Of a stretch of DNA of 38,949 nucleotides, positions 1 through 6,107 are shown one piece after another (position 1 is the first letter of the stretch; the number at the start of each line of letters is the position of its first letter). The position numbers and the translations under genes are program-made. Source of the stretch: a virus; IMG/VR virus record IMGVR_UViG_3300017963_000460, positions 1 to 38,949 of that record; one strand, written 5' to 3'. A model generated the notes under the pieces. That model worked only from the letters and a program-made list of their open reading frames with translations. It did not search any database and was not told where the DNA came from.

Positions 1-338
1 AGGTTCTTGATGATAGACTTAACTTTTTTGACTAAGTTAGTAGCCGTTTGAAGCTTGGTAGCAACGACAAGAATGTTCTTGTCTTTGTGAAACAACATCA
101 GCCACGCCACATACGCAGCACTAATAGTAGAAATGCCCAGCTGTCGGGCTTTAAGAATAATATTAAAACGATAATCGCGGAAGTCTTTTAAAAGATCCTG
201 TTGATAATCGAATGCTTTGAAAGGAATTAGACCTTTCTGCGGGTGTGAGATGCGACAGTAGTTTGTTGTAAAGTAAACCGGATCTTTGCCGGCTTTAACA
301 ATCTCTTTTAGAATCTCTTTCTTTGTAAGCGCAGCCAT
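1..338 (-). CDS. terL: Terminase large subunit, N-terminal part (cut by window edge)
   Basis: This is the motor ATPase/nuclease that pumps DNA into the prohead (T4 gp17 type). Only the first 112 codons are present; the ATG is at 338-336 and the gene runs off the left edge. The visible part is the start of the ATPase domain: an adenine-binding Q-motif region (FKAFDYQQDLLKDF, residues 40-53) and a Walker A-like loop (LKARQLGIST, residues 62-71). The usual lysine of GKT is isoleucine here, and a lysine sits at the front of the loop (K63), a layout I know from other phage terminases. The start codon lies one nucleotide after the stop of the upstream gene (TAATATG), so translation is probably coupled. 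The Walker B motif and the nuclease domain are outside the window. Confidence 0.9.
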   Translation of the reverse strand, partial: MAALTKKEILKEIVKAGKDPVYFTTNYCRISHPQKGLIPFKAFDYQQDLLKDFRDYRFNIILKARQLGISTISAAYVAWLMLFHKDKNILVVATKLQTATNLVKKVKSIIKN

Positions 339-339
339 A

Positions 340-882
340 TTAGACCTTCACATTTGAAGGCTTCTTAGCTTTGTCTCTCCCTAGTGCAAGAAAATCTCTG
401 ATTGCTTTATCAACGCGCTCTTCATCAGAGCCACCGTTAACCTCAACAACGTCAGTTAAACCGCCGATGCGATAATCACAATGAGCCTGTGTATCAGTGC
501 GGTAGTTAGAAATGCGCTGAACGAGAATGTGTGGCTCACCTTCTTTTGTTAAGGTTAGTGTATCACCCGTGACGGCTTTGTATTCTTTCTTTAGGAAGTT
601 AGCAATGTCTTGTAGACGCTGCTCAATCTCGCCTTCAAAGCCTTTGTCTTGGACTTCTTTAATTCTTGTCTCTGCTTGGTAAGTAATGCGGAGAATTGGA
701 CCGTGGAACTTAACACCAAAACCATCCATTACGCGGCGATCGTGAATGTAGTGTCCGTTCTCTCTTTTAAGACCTACTTCTCTTGCTCTGTCATCTGCCT
801 GTAACGTAGCGTCGTGGGCTCCGTCATAAGCATTTGCAGCCGCTTGGCTGATTCCTTTTACAATGTCGTATACTGATGCCAT
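340..882 (-). CDS. Conserved phage protein of unknown function, next to terL (180 aa)
   Basis: I do not recognise a named domain. The protein is soluble, has no signal peptide or membrane segment, and carries a mixed helical region (VQDKGFEGEIEQRLQDI) in its middle. The start MASVYDIV at 882 is preferred because AGGAA lies 7 nt upstream and the gene then begins one nucleotide after the stop of its neighbour. An in-frame ATG at 975 would give 211 aa but would overlap the upstream zinc-finger gene by 92 nt. Its position immediately before terL is where many phages keep the small terminase subunit, so a packaging or head-completion role is possible. That is inference from position only; no helix-turn-helix is obvious. 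Confidence 0.75.
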   Translation of the reverse strand: MASVYDIVKGISQAAANAYDGAHDATLQADDRAREVGLKRENGHYIHDRRVMDGFGVKFHGPILRITYQAETRIKEVQDKGFEGEIEQRLQDIANFLKKEYKAVTGDTLTLTKEGEPHILVQRISNYRTDTQAHCDYRIGGLTDVVEVNGGSDEERVDKAIRDFLALGRDKAKKPSNVKV

Positions 883-883
883 T

Positions 884-1270
884 TTATTGTTCCTTGTTTG
901 GTCTCCACCCGTTCTTCCATCTTTCTTCTCTTCCGCCATCAATGTATTGAATGTAACATTTAAAGCAAGCTTCAAACTTATTCATATACAAATCATCCCG
1001 AGGATGAAAAGAATATTTGGAACAAACAGGACAAGTCCTATTATTATCTCTATTAAGTAGTTTTTTGTTTATTAAAAATCCATCTGCTTCTATTTTGTCT
1101 TGAGATTCAGCATTCTTCGCAAACTTCTGCTGTTCTAACTGGGATTGCTGGATATATTCTTTTTCTTTGTCCTCGTCCCAATAGCGTCTTGGATTGTGTG
1201 TGGCTTCTTCGCCATACTTTTGTGAAATAGCTTTTTCTAACTTAACGATGTAATCTTGTTTATCGCTCAT
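884..1270 (-). CDS. Small zinc-finger protein (128 aa), function unknown
   Basis: The C-terminal half has two Cys-x2-Cys pairs, C80-P-V-C83 and C102-F-K-C105, separated by 18 residues, the layout of a zinc ribbon or treble clef. It is followed by a conserved-looking basic/aromatic tail (EERWKNGWRP). The N-terminal half is charged and helical. The start MSDKQDY at 1270 is chosen because it forms an ATGA overlap with the stop of the upstream gene. A longer reading from 1348 would add 26 residues rich in Cys, Trp and Tyr that look non-coding and overlap the neighbour by about 80 nt. It sits between lysis-type genes and the packaging genes. A nucleic-acid-binding role is plausible but unproven. 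Confidence 0.7.
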   Translation of the reverse strand: MSDKQDYIVKLEKAISQKYGEEATHNPRRYWDEDKEKEYIQQSQLEQQKFAKNAESQDKIEADGFLINKKLLNRDNNRTCPVCSKYSFHPRDDLYMNKFEACFKCYIQYIDGGREERWKNGWRPNKEQ

Positions 1271-1716
1271 TGCTTTACAATCTCCGTAGATAAAGCAAAG
1301 ATACCTAATGAAGTAAGAGTACCAACACCAAACCCTAACGCAACCCATAGTGGGCCCTGACTTGGCTTTTGTTTTACAATCAAATCTGTTAAGCGATCAT
1401 TCTCTGCTGCCTTCAATATCATCATTGACTCGTATCTATCTTTCCAAGATGTAATCTCAATATCTTTAAAGTCAAGTTGTAGCTCATAGTTTTCTTTTAG
1501 AAGGCTTAGCTGATACTCTAAACGCAGATCGCACTCTTCGTCTGTAAATCTTTTATCGTTTAGAACCTTTGCCGCAGCGTCCAAAGATAGTAAGACACCA
1601 TCAAAAGGAACAGGGTCGCCTTTCTTCACTGAAAGAACTGTGTTGTCTTGGGCATATGCTACGTTTGGTGCTAATAAGCTAAGAACCAAACAAAAAAGTA
1701 ATAATTTTTTAACCAT
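1267..1716 (-). CDS. Exported coiled-coil protein with C-terminal membrane anchor (149 aa), spanin-like
   Basis: Residues 1-22 form a classical signal peptide: a KK start, a Leu-rich core and an AYA|QD cleavage site. A charged helical segment (about 45-115) follows. A hydrophobic stretch near the C-terminus (LWVALGFGVGTLTSLGIFAL, about 123-142) would be a membrane segment. This layout (exported, coiled coil, inner-membrane anchor) fits a periplasmic lysis or spanin-type protein, but I see no lipobox cysteine after the signal sequence, so it is not a classical o-spanin. The start overlaps the stop of the upstream membrane protein by 8 nt, and its own stop overlaps the next start as ATGA. The lysis role is inferred from topology and from the holin-like neighbour. 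Confidence 0.6.
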   Translation of the reverse strand: MVKKLLLFCLVLSLLAPNVAYAQDNTVLSVKKGDPVPFDGVLLSLDAAAKVLNDKRFTDEECDLRLEYQLSLLKENYELQLDFKDIEITSWKDRYESMMILKAAENDRLTDLIVKQKPSQGPLWVALGFGVGTLTSLGIFALSTEIVKQ

Positions 1717-2116
1717 TTTCTAATCCAAAAGCGTCGGCTATTTCCTTAGCCAACTTCTCTGGATCATTATAACTTTCATCTACAAGCTTTTTAAGTTCTG
1801 CTTCTTTTCTTCTATCCAAAAGCTTGCCTTCTTTTTCGTATTGCTCTTTAACTTGCTTTGTAATCTTTAGGTGCTGCTCAAGTCTAAGGTTCTTCTCGGA
1901 CACTTCCGTATTGTGAATATGCGAGAGTGTTTCCATTTCTTGATCGTGCTGGTCTCTCTTAGCTTGAAGAAGATCCATAACTCGCGCTAGTAGCACTCCG
2001 TTTCTCATAAGAGCAGAAGCTAATGCTGCGCCTATAAACAATAGGACAATAATGATTGCCCACCAAAACTTTTTGGCCCATAGCCAAGCTTGTTTTGCAA
2101 GTAATTTAAGTTTCAT
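1709..2116 (-). CDS. Membrane-anchored coiled-coil protein (135 aa), Rz/i-spanin-like
   Basis: A basic N-terminus leads into one strong transmembrane helix (about residues 19-38, FWWAIIIVLLFIGAALASAL). A long, highly charged coiled coil (about 45-110) and a short helical tail (DPEKLAKEIADAFGL) follow. One N-terminal membrane anchor plus a periplasmic coiled coil is the layout of Rz-type inner-membrane spanins. The sequence is too generic to prove that role. It starts inside the holin-like gene's stop codon (ATGA, 2116-2113) with GGGG just upstream, and overlaps the next gene by 8 nt. These three genes are therefore one translationally coupled cassette. It could also be a structural membrane protein. 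Confidence 0.6.
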   Translation of the reverse strand: MKLKLLAKQAWLWAKKFWWAIIIVLLFIGAALASALMRNGVLLARVMDLLQAKRDQHDQEMETLSHIHNTEVSEKNLRLEQHLKITKQVKEQYEKEGKLLDRRKEAELKKLVDESYNDPEKLAKEIADAFGLENG

Positions 2117-2313
2117 CGGTCCCCAAATCCTTTAAGTTTGGTTACGGCATCAATAACAGTTTGACCACCAATGTAAACAGTAGTGATTATAACCCAATCC
2201 GCTGATTGTAAATCAGAAAATAAAAGCAAGCCAGTTGCTGTTGCCCAAGCTAAAAGCTTTCTTGAAACTACCTTCTCTAATCCTTTATCTATTGCGTGTC
2301 TCATGCGTCCCAT
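2113..2313 (-). CDS. Small membrane protein, candidate holin (66 aa)
   Basis: The protein is short, with a basic N-terminus (MGRMRHAIDKGLEKVVSRK). Two hydrophobic stretches follow, about residues 20-33 (LLAWATATGLLLF) and 40-56 (WVIITTVYIGGQTVIDA), ahead of a charged tail. Size, charge pattern and two potential membrane helices fit a small class II holin, which would permeabilise the inner membrane at lysis. The start has a strong ribosome binding site (AAGGAG at 2325-2320, 6 nt spacing). The following genes are membrane/coiled-coil proteins, as in a lysis cassette. No separate endolysin is found nearby. The holin assignment rests on topology and context, not on a recognised family signature. 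Confidence 0.55.
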   Translation of the reverse strand: MGRMRHAIDKGLEKVVSRKLLAWATATGLLLFSDLQSADWVIITTVYIGGQTVIDAVTKLKGFGDR

Positions 2314-2368
2314 TATGCACTCCTTCGTAAATAATTAGAATCAGTTACTTGAGTTGGAACGTATTAAT

Positions 2369-2431
2369 TTATTTCTTCTTTTTCTTAAAAGACAAGCCGC
2401 CTAAAAGCGCTTCCCAAAATGCTGCGTTCAT
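2369..2431 (-). CDS. 20-residue microprotein between the SbcCD fusion and the holin-like gene
   Basis: A 20-codon reading frame encodes MNAAFWEALLGGLSFKKKKK: a short hydrophobic/amphipathic helix with a lysine-only tail. Its ATG overlaps the TGA stop of the SbcCD gene (ATGA, 2431-2428). A good ribosome binding site (GAGGA at 2443-2439) lies exactly 7 nt upstream, inside the end of the SbcCD gene. That is better support than several of the larger genes have. The composition resembles a membrane-active peptide or a peptide that sits on the inner face of the membrane. With the holin-like gene 55 nt downstream, a role in lysis timing is conceivable. Its function is unknown. Confidence 0.5.
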   Translation of the reverse strand: MNAAFWEALLGGLSFKKKKK

Positions 2432-5400
2432 TGGTTAATCCTCGCGTATCCCTTGTCCTTCTCAATGGTTATCTCCATATCAACGATATCTTTTAGAGAA
2501 TCCAAGTGAGAAATAAGAATGACTGTCTTGAAATACGTTTTGACTAGATCAAGCATCCGAATAAAGCCTTCCATATTCTCTGCGTCCAAAGCTGTTCCTG
2601 GCTCGTCTAGAATAAAGATGTTACCCTTCGGCAACGACGACACAGATAGAAGCGCCAAACGTATACCCATTGATGCTAGAGTCTTCTCTGCACCTGAGCC
2701 CATCTCAATAGGACGTGCTTCGTAGTTAGGATGCTTGATAAGCACGTCCAACTTGTTACCAGACTCTTGGAAGAAAACTTCAAAGTCAACAATGTTTGAG
2801 ATTGTCTTTGCAATCTCTTCGTTAATAACAGGCAGTCGTCTCTTAATAATATCGTAAGCAATACCGTTGGAATGCATGCAACGCATAAACAAATCATAAG
2901 CAGCGAATTCAGCACGAATATCAAGTAGCTCCTGCTTTTTATCTTTAAGTGTCTCTACCTTCTGCTCTAGTGAGCCGATTGTTCTGTTGTGAGTTGATAG
3001 ACCTTCCTCAAAAGCTTCGATGTCTCTCTTATTAGCCTCAATCATCTCCGCAACCTCATTCCGCGAAGAAATAAGATTTTCGATATTCTGGATAGCTTCT
3101 TTGTTGTCCTCGTACAATGCAATCTTTTCATTTGTCTCGGACAAATCAGAGGTCATCGTTTTAATCTTTGCGAACTGCTTCTCAATTGAAACCTTGTTGT
3201 CTCGCTTCTTAATCTCAATAGCATTCTTCGCAATGATTGTTTCATTGTATCTATCAATCAACTCAACCATCTCGGCAGAGTTAACTGACACTATCTTCTC
3301 TTTGTAGCCCTTAGCTTCCTCAATCTTCTTAACGATCTTCTTCTCAAGCAGAGGCAACTCCAATGAAGCGCTGTGAGCATCTGAAATAAACTTACAAGAC
3401 GAAACATAAGCACTGCCGCAAGGAACCTCATCAAGAAGTGTGAGTTTCTTAGACATAGTCTTATAATCGTTGTCCATAATGCGCGCACGGTTTACGGTGC
3501 TGTCGTAACGTTGCTTGAAGTCGTCGTACTGCTTCTTCTCTTCTAGCAACTCCTCAATGTTGATCGTTGTTAGGAAATCATCATAAGTCTTAAGCTTGTC
3601 GTCAAACTCTGAGATCTCATTCTTAAGCTCGGAAATATTTTCCTTTGTGTCCTCGATATTGTTGGTTAGCTGCGTTCTTCTCTCAACCAGCTCCTTGATG
3701 TTTAGACGCTCAGTCGGGATTGAATCAATCTGTTCAGTCAAATCTCTATATGTTTGTTCGTTTTGAGCCAACTGTAGACGTATTGCATCGCATCTTTCGG
3801 TGTCAGCTTGTAGTTCCTTCTGTGCCTCTTCGCAATGAACCTCTGCAATTGCTATGTCTTTATCATAGTCTACGTCACCAATACGTCGTAGGACAGCTTT
3901 TAAGTCAGAAGAGTCTTCTTTTGCCAGCTTAAACTTCTTCTCAAAGATCTCTAAATCCAAGAACTTAGCAAGGATCTCCTTTCGTTTTGTAGACCCTTCC
4001 TTGATAAAGCTTAAGGAATCAAGCTGGCTAGCCATTGACGTCAGCAAAAAGTCTTCAATCGTGCCAAACTGCTTGCGAATGTTGGCATCAGTTTCGTTAC
4101 GGGTTGTGCCGTTAAGACTCAAATCACTGTCCTGTGTAAAGTCCAAGAATGTTCTGGCCTCATTAGTTTCCACACCCTTGAGGCGCTTTACATACTTCTC
4201 TGACTTCCTCTCAATGGTATAAGTCTTCTCGCCAATCTGAAGCTCTATCGTACCACTACAGTTCTTTTTGTTTTGATTGATGATGTTATAGTTCTTGCGC
4301 TCGTTCTTTGACGTTGTATTGAACATAGTGTAAAGCATTCCATCAATAACAGATGACTTGCCTGAATAGTTCTTTCCAAAGATCCCGACAATACCGTTGA
4401 GATTTGTAAAGTCAAGAGTGTTGTCTTCACCGTAGTTGAACAGATTGTCCCACTCAAAGCGGTTGATATTCCAGTTTACGTTTCTCGCAATGTCTTCGTT
4501 CTCTTCAATATGAGAGTTATACTTGCGGTTTAGTTCGTAAACTTTCTGTAAGACAGCCTCAGAAGGCTCGTAATCTTGTAGATACTCACGAATATGCTCT
4601 TCCTGAACTGCTACATCTCGTAAGTTCTCAATCTTGAAGTTCTTTCCAAGACTAATATCACCTCTTTCGCCTGCTGCTCTGTTTAGGAACGAGATTGATT
4701 CCGGCTTGAAACGAGACTTTGCGACCTCAACAGCCTTGCGCATTACGTCCAGAGGCAGATTGTTGTTACTTACAAGACGCAGACGCGCACCAGAAGGAAT
4801 ATTTGTGCCCTTCGGCATCCGACCCTTTGGTGTTAGTTCAATAGTAACGAAAGGCTTGGGGTTTAAAAGAACGTGATGTTTGACAGTAAAGTCATCTTTA
4901 CTACGAATTTCCCAAGTTAAGAATCCTTTATCATTAGTTTCGCCGTGGTTCTGCTGGACGGTTGAGCCTGGATAAATCGCGAGGCATTGTGCTTTTCTAA
5001 TCTTGTTTTCTTCTACTATCTCCCAACCGTCTTCAAGGTATTTATCAAGATCTTTTTCATCAACGATTTCTTCTTTCCATTTTGACTGAACTACCTGATT
5101 TGTTTTGTGGATGTCTCCAAGCATCGCATAATCGTGACCAGCAAACACCCCAATGTCGTGATCGCCGTGATCCATTACCCAGCCAACGTCAGTTGAGACA
5201 CCACCAATAGCACCGTGATACAAAGCAATATTGATGCGTGTTGGATCGCTTGGAGCAACCCAGTTCTCCTCATCAAATACAGACAGCACATTGAGCGCGA
5301 GATCGGGCTCTAAGATCGTTTCACCAGCATCTTTGAGTAGGTGAAGGTTAGGGAGGTTCAAAGCGCTTACAATGGGCGACAGAGCGTCCTGACGGCTGCT

Positions 5401-5664
5401 GTTCTTTAGGTTTCCGTCGTGGTTTCCAAGCAGAACATAAGTTGGTGCGATTGCTTCAAGATTTCTAAAAAAATCTGAGCACAACTCAACGAACTCCGGA
5501 GAGATTTGTGTTTTTGTGTGGGCAATATCACCAGTATGAACAATGTAGTCCACATTTTCCTCACGAAGTTTTTGATAAAGTTGCTCAAAAACAACACGAT
5601 ATTCGTAGTGGTATTTTAGATTTTTGATGTGGGTATCACTAATATGTCCAAATTTGTATCCCAA
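2428..5664 (-). CDS. Fused Mre11-Rad50 / SbcD-SbcC-type recombination nuclease (T4 gp47-gp46 fusion)
   Basis: One 1078-aa polypeptide carries both subunits of the DNA end-processing complex used in phage recombination and replication restart. Residues 1-190 are a calcineurin-type metallophosphoesterase: D10-T-H12, GD46, GNH82D, H150, GH177D and a final H186. Residues 200-390 are a linker/capping region. The Rad50-like ATPase begins at about 400, with Walker A GKNYSGKS (430-437). Long coiled-coil arms follow (about 570-945), with a C749-x7-C757 turn at the apex. The C-terminal lobe holds the signature GSGAEK (989-994), Walker B FILDEP (D1020, E1021) and the switch H1053. The start is TTG: an in-frame TAA lies two codons upstream, no ATG precedes the catalytic DTH, and GGGAG is 6 nt upstream. 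T4 encodes the two subunits as separate genes 47 and 46. Confidence 0.93.
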   Translation of the reverse strand: MGYKFGHISDTHIKNLKYHYEYRVVFEQLYQKLREENVDYIVHTGDIAHTKTQISPEFVELCSDFFRNLEAIAPTYVLLGNHDGNLKNSSRQDALSPIVSALNLPNLHLLKDAGETILEPDLALNVLSVFDEENWVAPSDPTRINIALYHGAIGGVSTDVGWVMDHGDHDIGVFAGHDYAMLGDIHKTNQVVQSKWKEEIVDEKDLDKYLEDGWEIVEENKIRKAQCLAIYPGSTVQQNHGETNDKGFLTWEIRSKDDFTVKHHVLLNPKPFVTIELTPKGRMPKGTNIPSGARLRLVSNNNLPLDVMRKAVEVAKSRFKPESISFLNRAAGERGDISLGKNFKIENLRDVAVQEEHIREYLQDYEPSEAVLQKVYELNRKYNSHIEENEDIARNVNWNINRFEWDNLFNYGEDNTLDFTNLNGIVGIFGKNYSGKSSVIDGMLYTMFNTTSKNERKNYNIINQNKKNCSGTIELQIGEKTYTIERKSEKYVKRLKGVETNEARTFLDFTQDSDLSLNGTTRNETDANIRKQFGTIEDFLLTSMASQLDSLSFIKEGSTKRKEILAKFLDLEIFEKKFKLAKEDSSDLKAVLRRIGDVDYDKDIAIAEVHCEEAQKELQADTERCDAIRLQLAQNEQTYRDLTEQIDSIPTERLNIKELVERRTQLTNNIEDTKENISELKNEISEFDDKLKTYDDFLTTINIEELLEEKKQYDDFKQRYDSTVNRARIMDNDYKTMSKKLTLLDEVPCGSAYVSSCKFISDAHSASLELPLLEKKIVKKIEEAKGYKEKIVSVNSAEMVELIDRYNETIIAKNAIEIKKRDNKVSIEKQFAKIKTMTSDLSETNEKIALYEDNKEAIQNIENLISSRNEVAEMIEANKRDIEAFEEGLSTHNRTIGSLEQKVETLKDKKQELLDIRAEFAAYDLFMRCMHSNGIAYDIIKRRLPVINEEIAKTISNIVDFEVFFQESGNKLDVLIKHPNYEARPIEMGSGAEKTLASMGIRLALLSVSSLPKGNIFILDEPGTALDAENMEGFIRMLDLVKTYFKTVILISHLDSLKDIVDMEITIEKDKGYARINQ
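2439..2443 (-). promoter_or_regulatory. Ribosome binding site of the 20-aa microprotein
   Basis: On the minus strand GAGGA is followed by 7 nt and the ATG at 2431. It lies inside the last codons of the SbcCD fusion gene, so its presence is not required by that gene's function. It is the main support for translation of the microprotein. Confidence 0.55.
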
Positions 5665-5670
5665 GATTTA

Positions 5671-5675
5671 CTCCC
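5671..5675 (-). promoter_or_regulatory. Ribosome binding site fixing the TTG start of the SbcCD fusion
   Basis: GGGAG on the minus strand lies 6 nt before the TTG at 5664-5662. An in-frame TAA lies between the two, so no start further upstream is possible. The first catalytic motif (DTH) begins at residue 10 with no ATG before it. Together these leave TTG as the start. Confidence 0.75.
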
Positions 5676-5678
5676 AAT

Positions 5679-5716
5679 AAAAAACTCTACCGTCAGTATA
5701 TACCAACGGTAGAGTT
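5679..5716 (-). terminator. Intrinsic terminator at the end of the structural/replication block
   Basis: On the minus strand an 11-bp perfect stem (AACTCTACCGT at 5716-5706 pairing with ACGGTAGAGTT at 5693-5683) encloses a 12-nt loop. The downstream arm runs directly into six T residues ending at 5679. In RNA the loop could add two G-U and two Watson-Crick pairs, leaving an AUAU tetraloop. It lies 20 nt after the stop of the 118-aa gene and 14 nt before the SbcCD start codon. Read in the plus direction there is no T-run after the stem, so it acts only on minus-strand transcripts. Confidence 0.85.
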
Positions 5717-5722
5717 AGTCAA
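5695..5722 (-). promoter_or_regulatory. Sigma70-like promoter nested in the terminator, driving the SbcCD-lysis-terminase block
   Basis: On the minus strand TTGACT (5722-5717, 5 of 6 to the -35 consensus) and TATACT (5700-5695, 5 of 6 to the -10 consensus) are separated by 16 nt. The -35 box abuts the outer edge of the terminator stem, one stem arm forms the spacer, and the -10 box is in the hairpin loop. Initiation would fall near 5688, inside the second arm. A new transcript would therefore lack the first arm and could not form the terminator. The leader would be about 24 nt and contain the GGGAG site. It is inferred from sequence only. Confidence 0.6.
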
Positions 5723-5735
5723 GTGTTATTTTAGA

Positions 5736-6092
5736 TTATAAAGGACTTTGATCTCGTGGATCATCACCGATCTGTGGAAGCATATCTGAGTCGCCCGTTG
5801 GAGCATACATCTTATCAGAAAGAATATGGCGAAGTGTAGCAACCATCGACGCATCCAAATCTGTAGCAAGATCTTCCAACTCGGCGCGGGTCATATTACC
5901 CAGAGCTTCCCGGGCTCTGATAAGAGTAAGAAGACGTCCTTCCGGAGAGTCGAATGCTCGGTCACGGTCAACAGTCTCTTCATCCTCTGGCTGAGGAATG
6001 TCTTCAATGCCTGCGCCTAGGCGGTCAGCACCGAGCATAGCGTCTTCCTCTTCGTTGATGAACTTTTTAAAGTTTTCCATTATAAGTTTCAT
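5736..6092 (-). CDS. Small acidic protein of unknown function (118 aa)
   Basis: I do not recognise a domain. The N-terminus (MKLIMENFKKFINEEE) is a short amphipathic helix followed by a very acidic, probably disordered segment (about 15-50) with repeated Asp/Glu and Pro. A helical region follows (about 52-95), then a Pro/Asp-rich tail. Similar 'MENFKKFxNEE' starts occur on several small proteins of T4-like marine phages, as far as I recall, but no function follows from that. The ATG at 6092 has AGAAGGA upstream; an internal ATG at 6080 is an alternative. It is the last gene before the terminator and follows the primase gene by 15 nt. An assembly-scaffold or partner-binding role is possible. 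Confidence 0.65.
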   Translation of the reverse strand: MKLIMENFKKFINEEEDAMLGADRLGAGIEDIPQPEDEETVDRDRAFDSPEGRLLTLIRAREALGNMTRAELEDLATDLDASMVATLRHILSDKMYAPTGDSDMLPQIGDDPRDQSPL

Positions 6093-6107
6093 TTTTATGT
6101 TTCCTTC

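Noticed and set aside
340-975. 211-aa reading of the gene next to terL starting at 975
   Set aside because: It would overlap the zinc-finger gene by 92 nt; the ATG at 882 has AGGAA at 7 nt and fits the local spacing.
884-1348. 154-aa reading of the zinc-finger gene starting at 1348
   Set aside because: The extra 26 residues overlap the neighbouring gene, are rich in Cys/Trp/Tyr and have no ribosome binding site; the ATG at 1270 forms a clean ATGA joint.
2314-2368. Possible promoter ahead of the holin-like gene
   Set aside because: The hexamers (TTCCAA and AATTAT at 17 nt) match the consensus poorly. The gap is explained by the microprotein, a spacer and a good ribosome binding site.
3020-3307. 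Plus-strand open frames inside the SbcCD gene and throughout the large structural genes
   Set aside because: They lie antisense to strongly supported genes, lack ribosome binding sites and have no recognisable domains; they are frame shadows.
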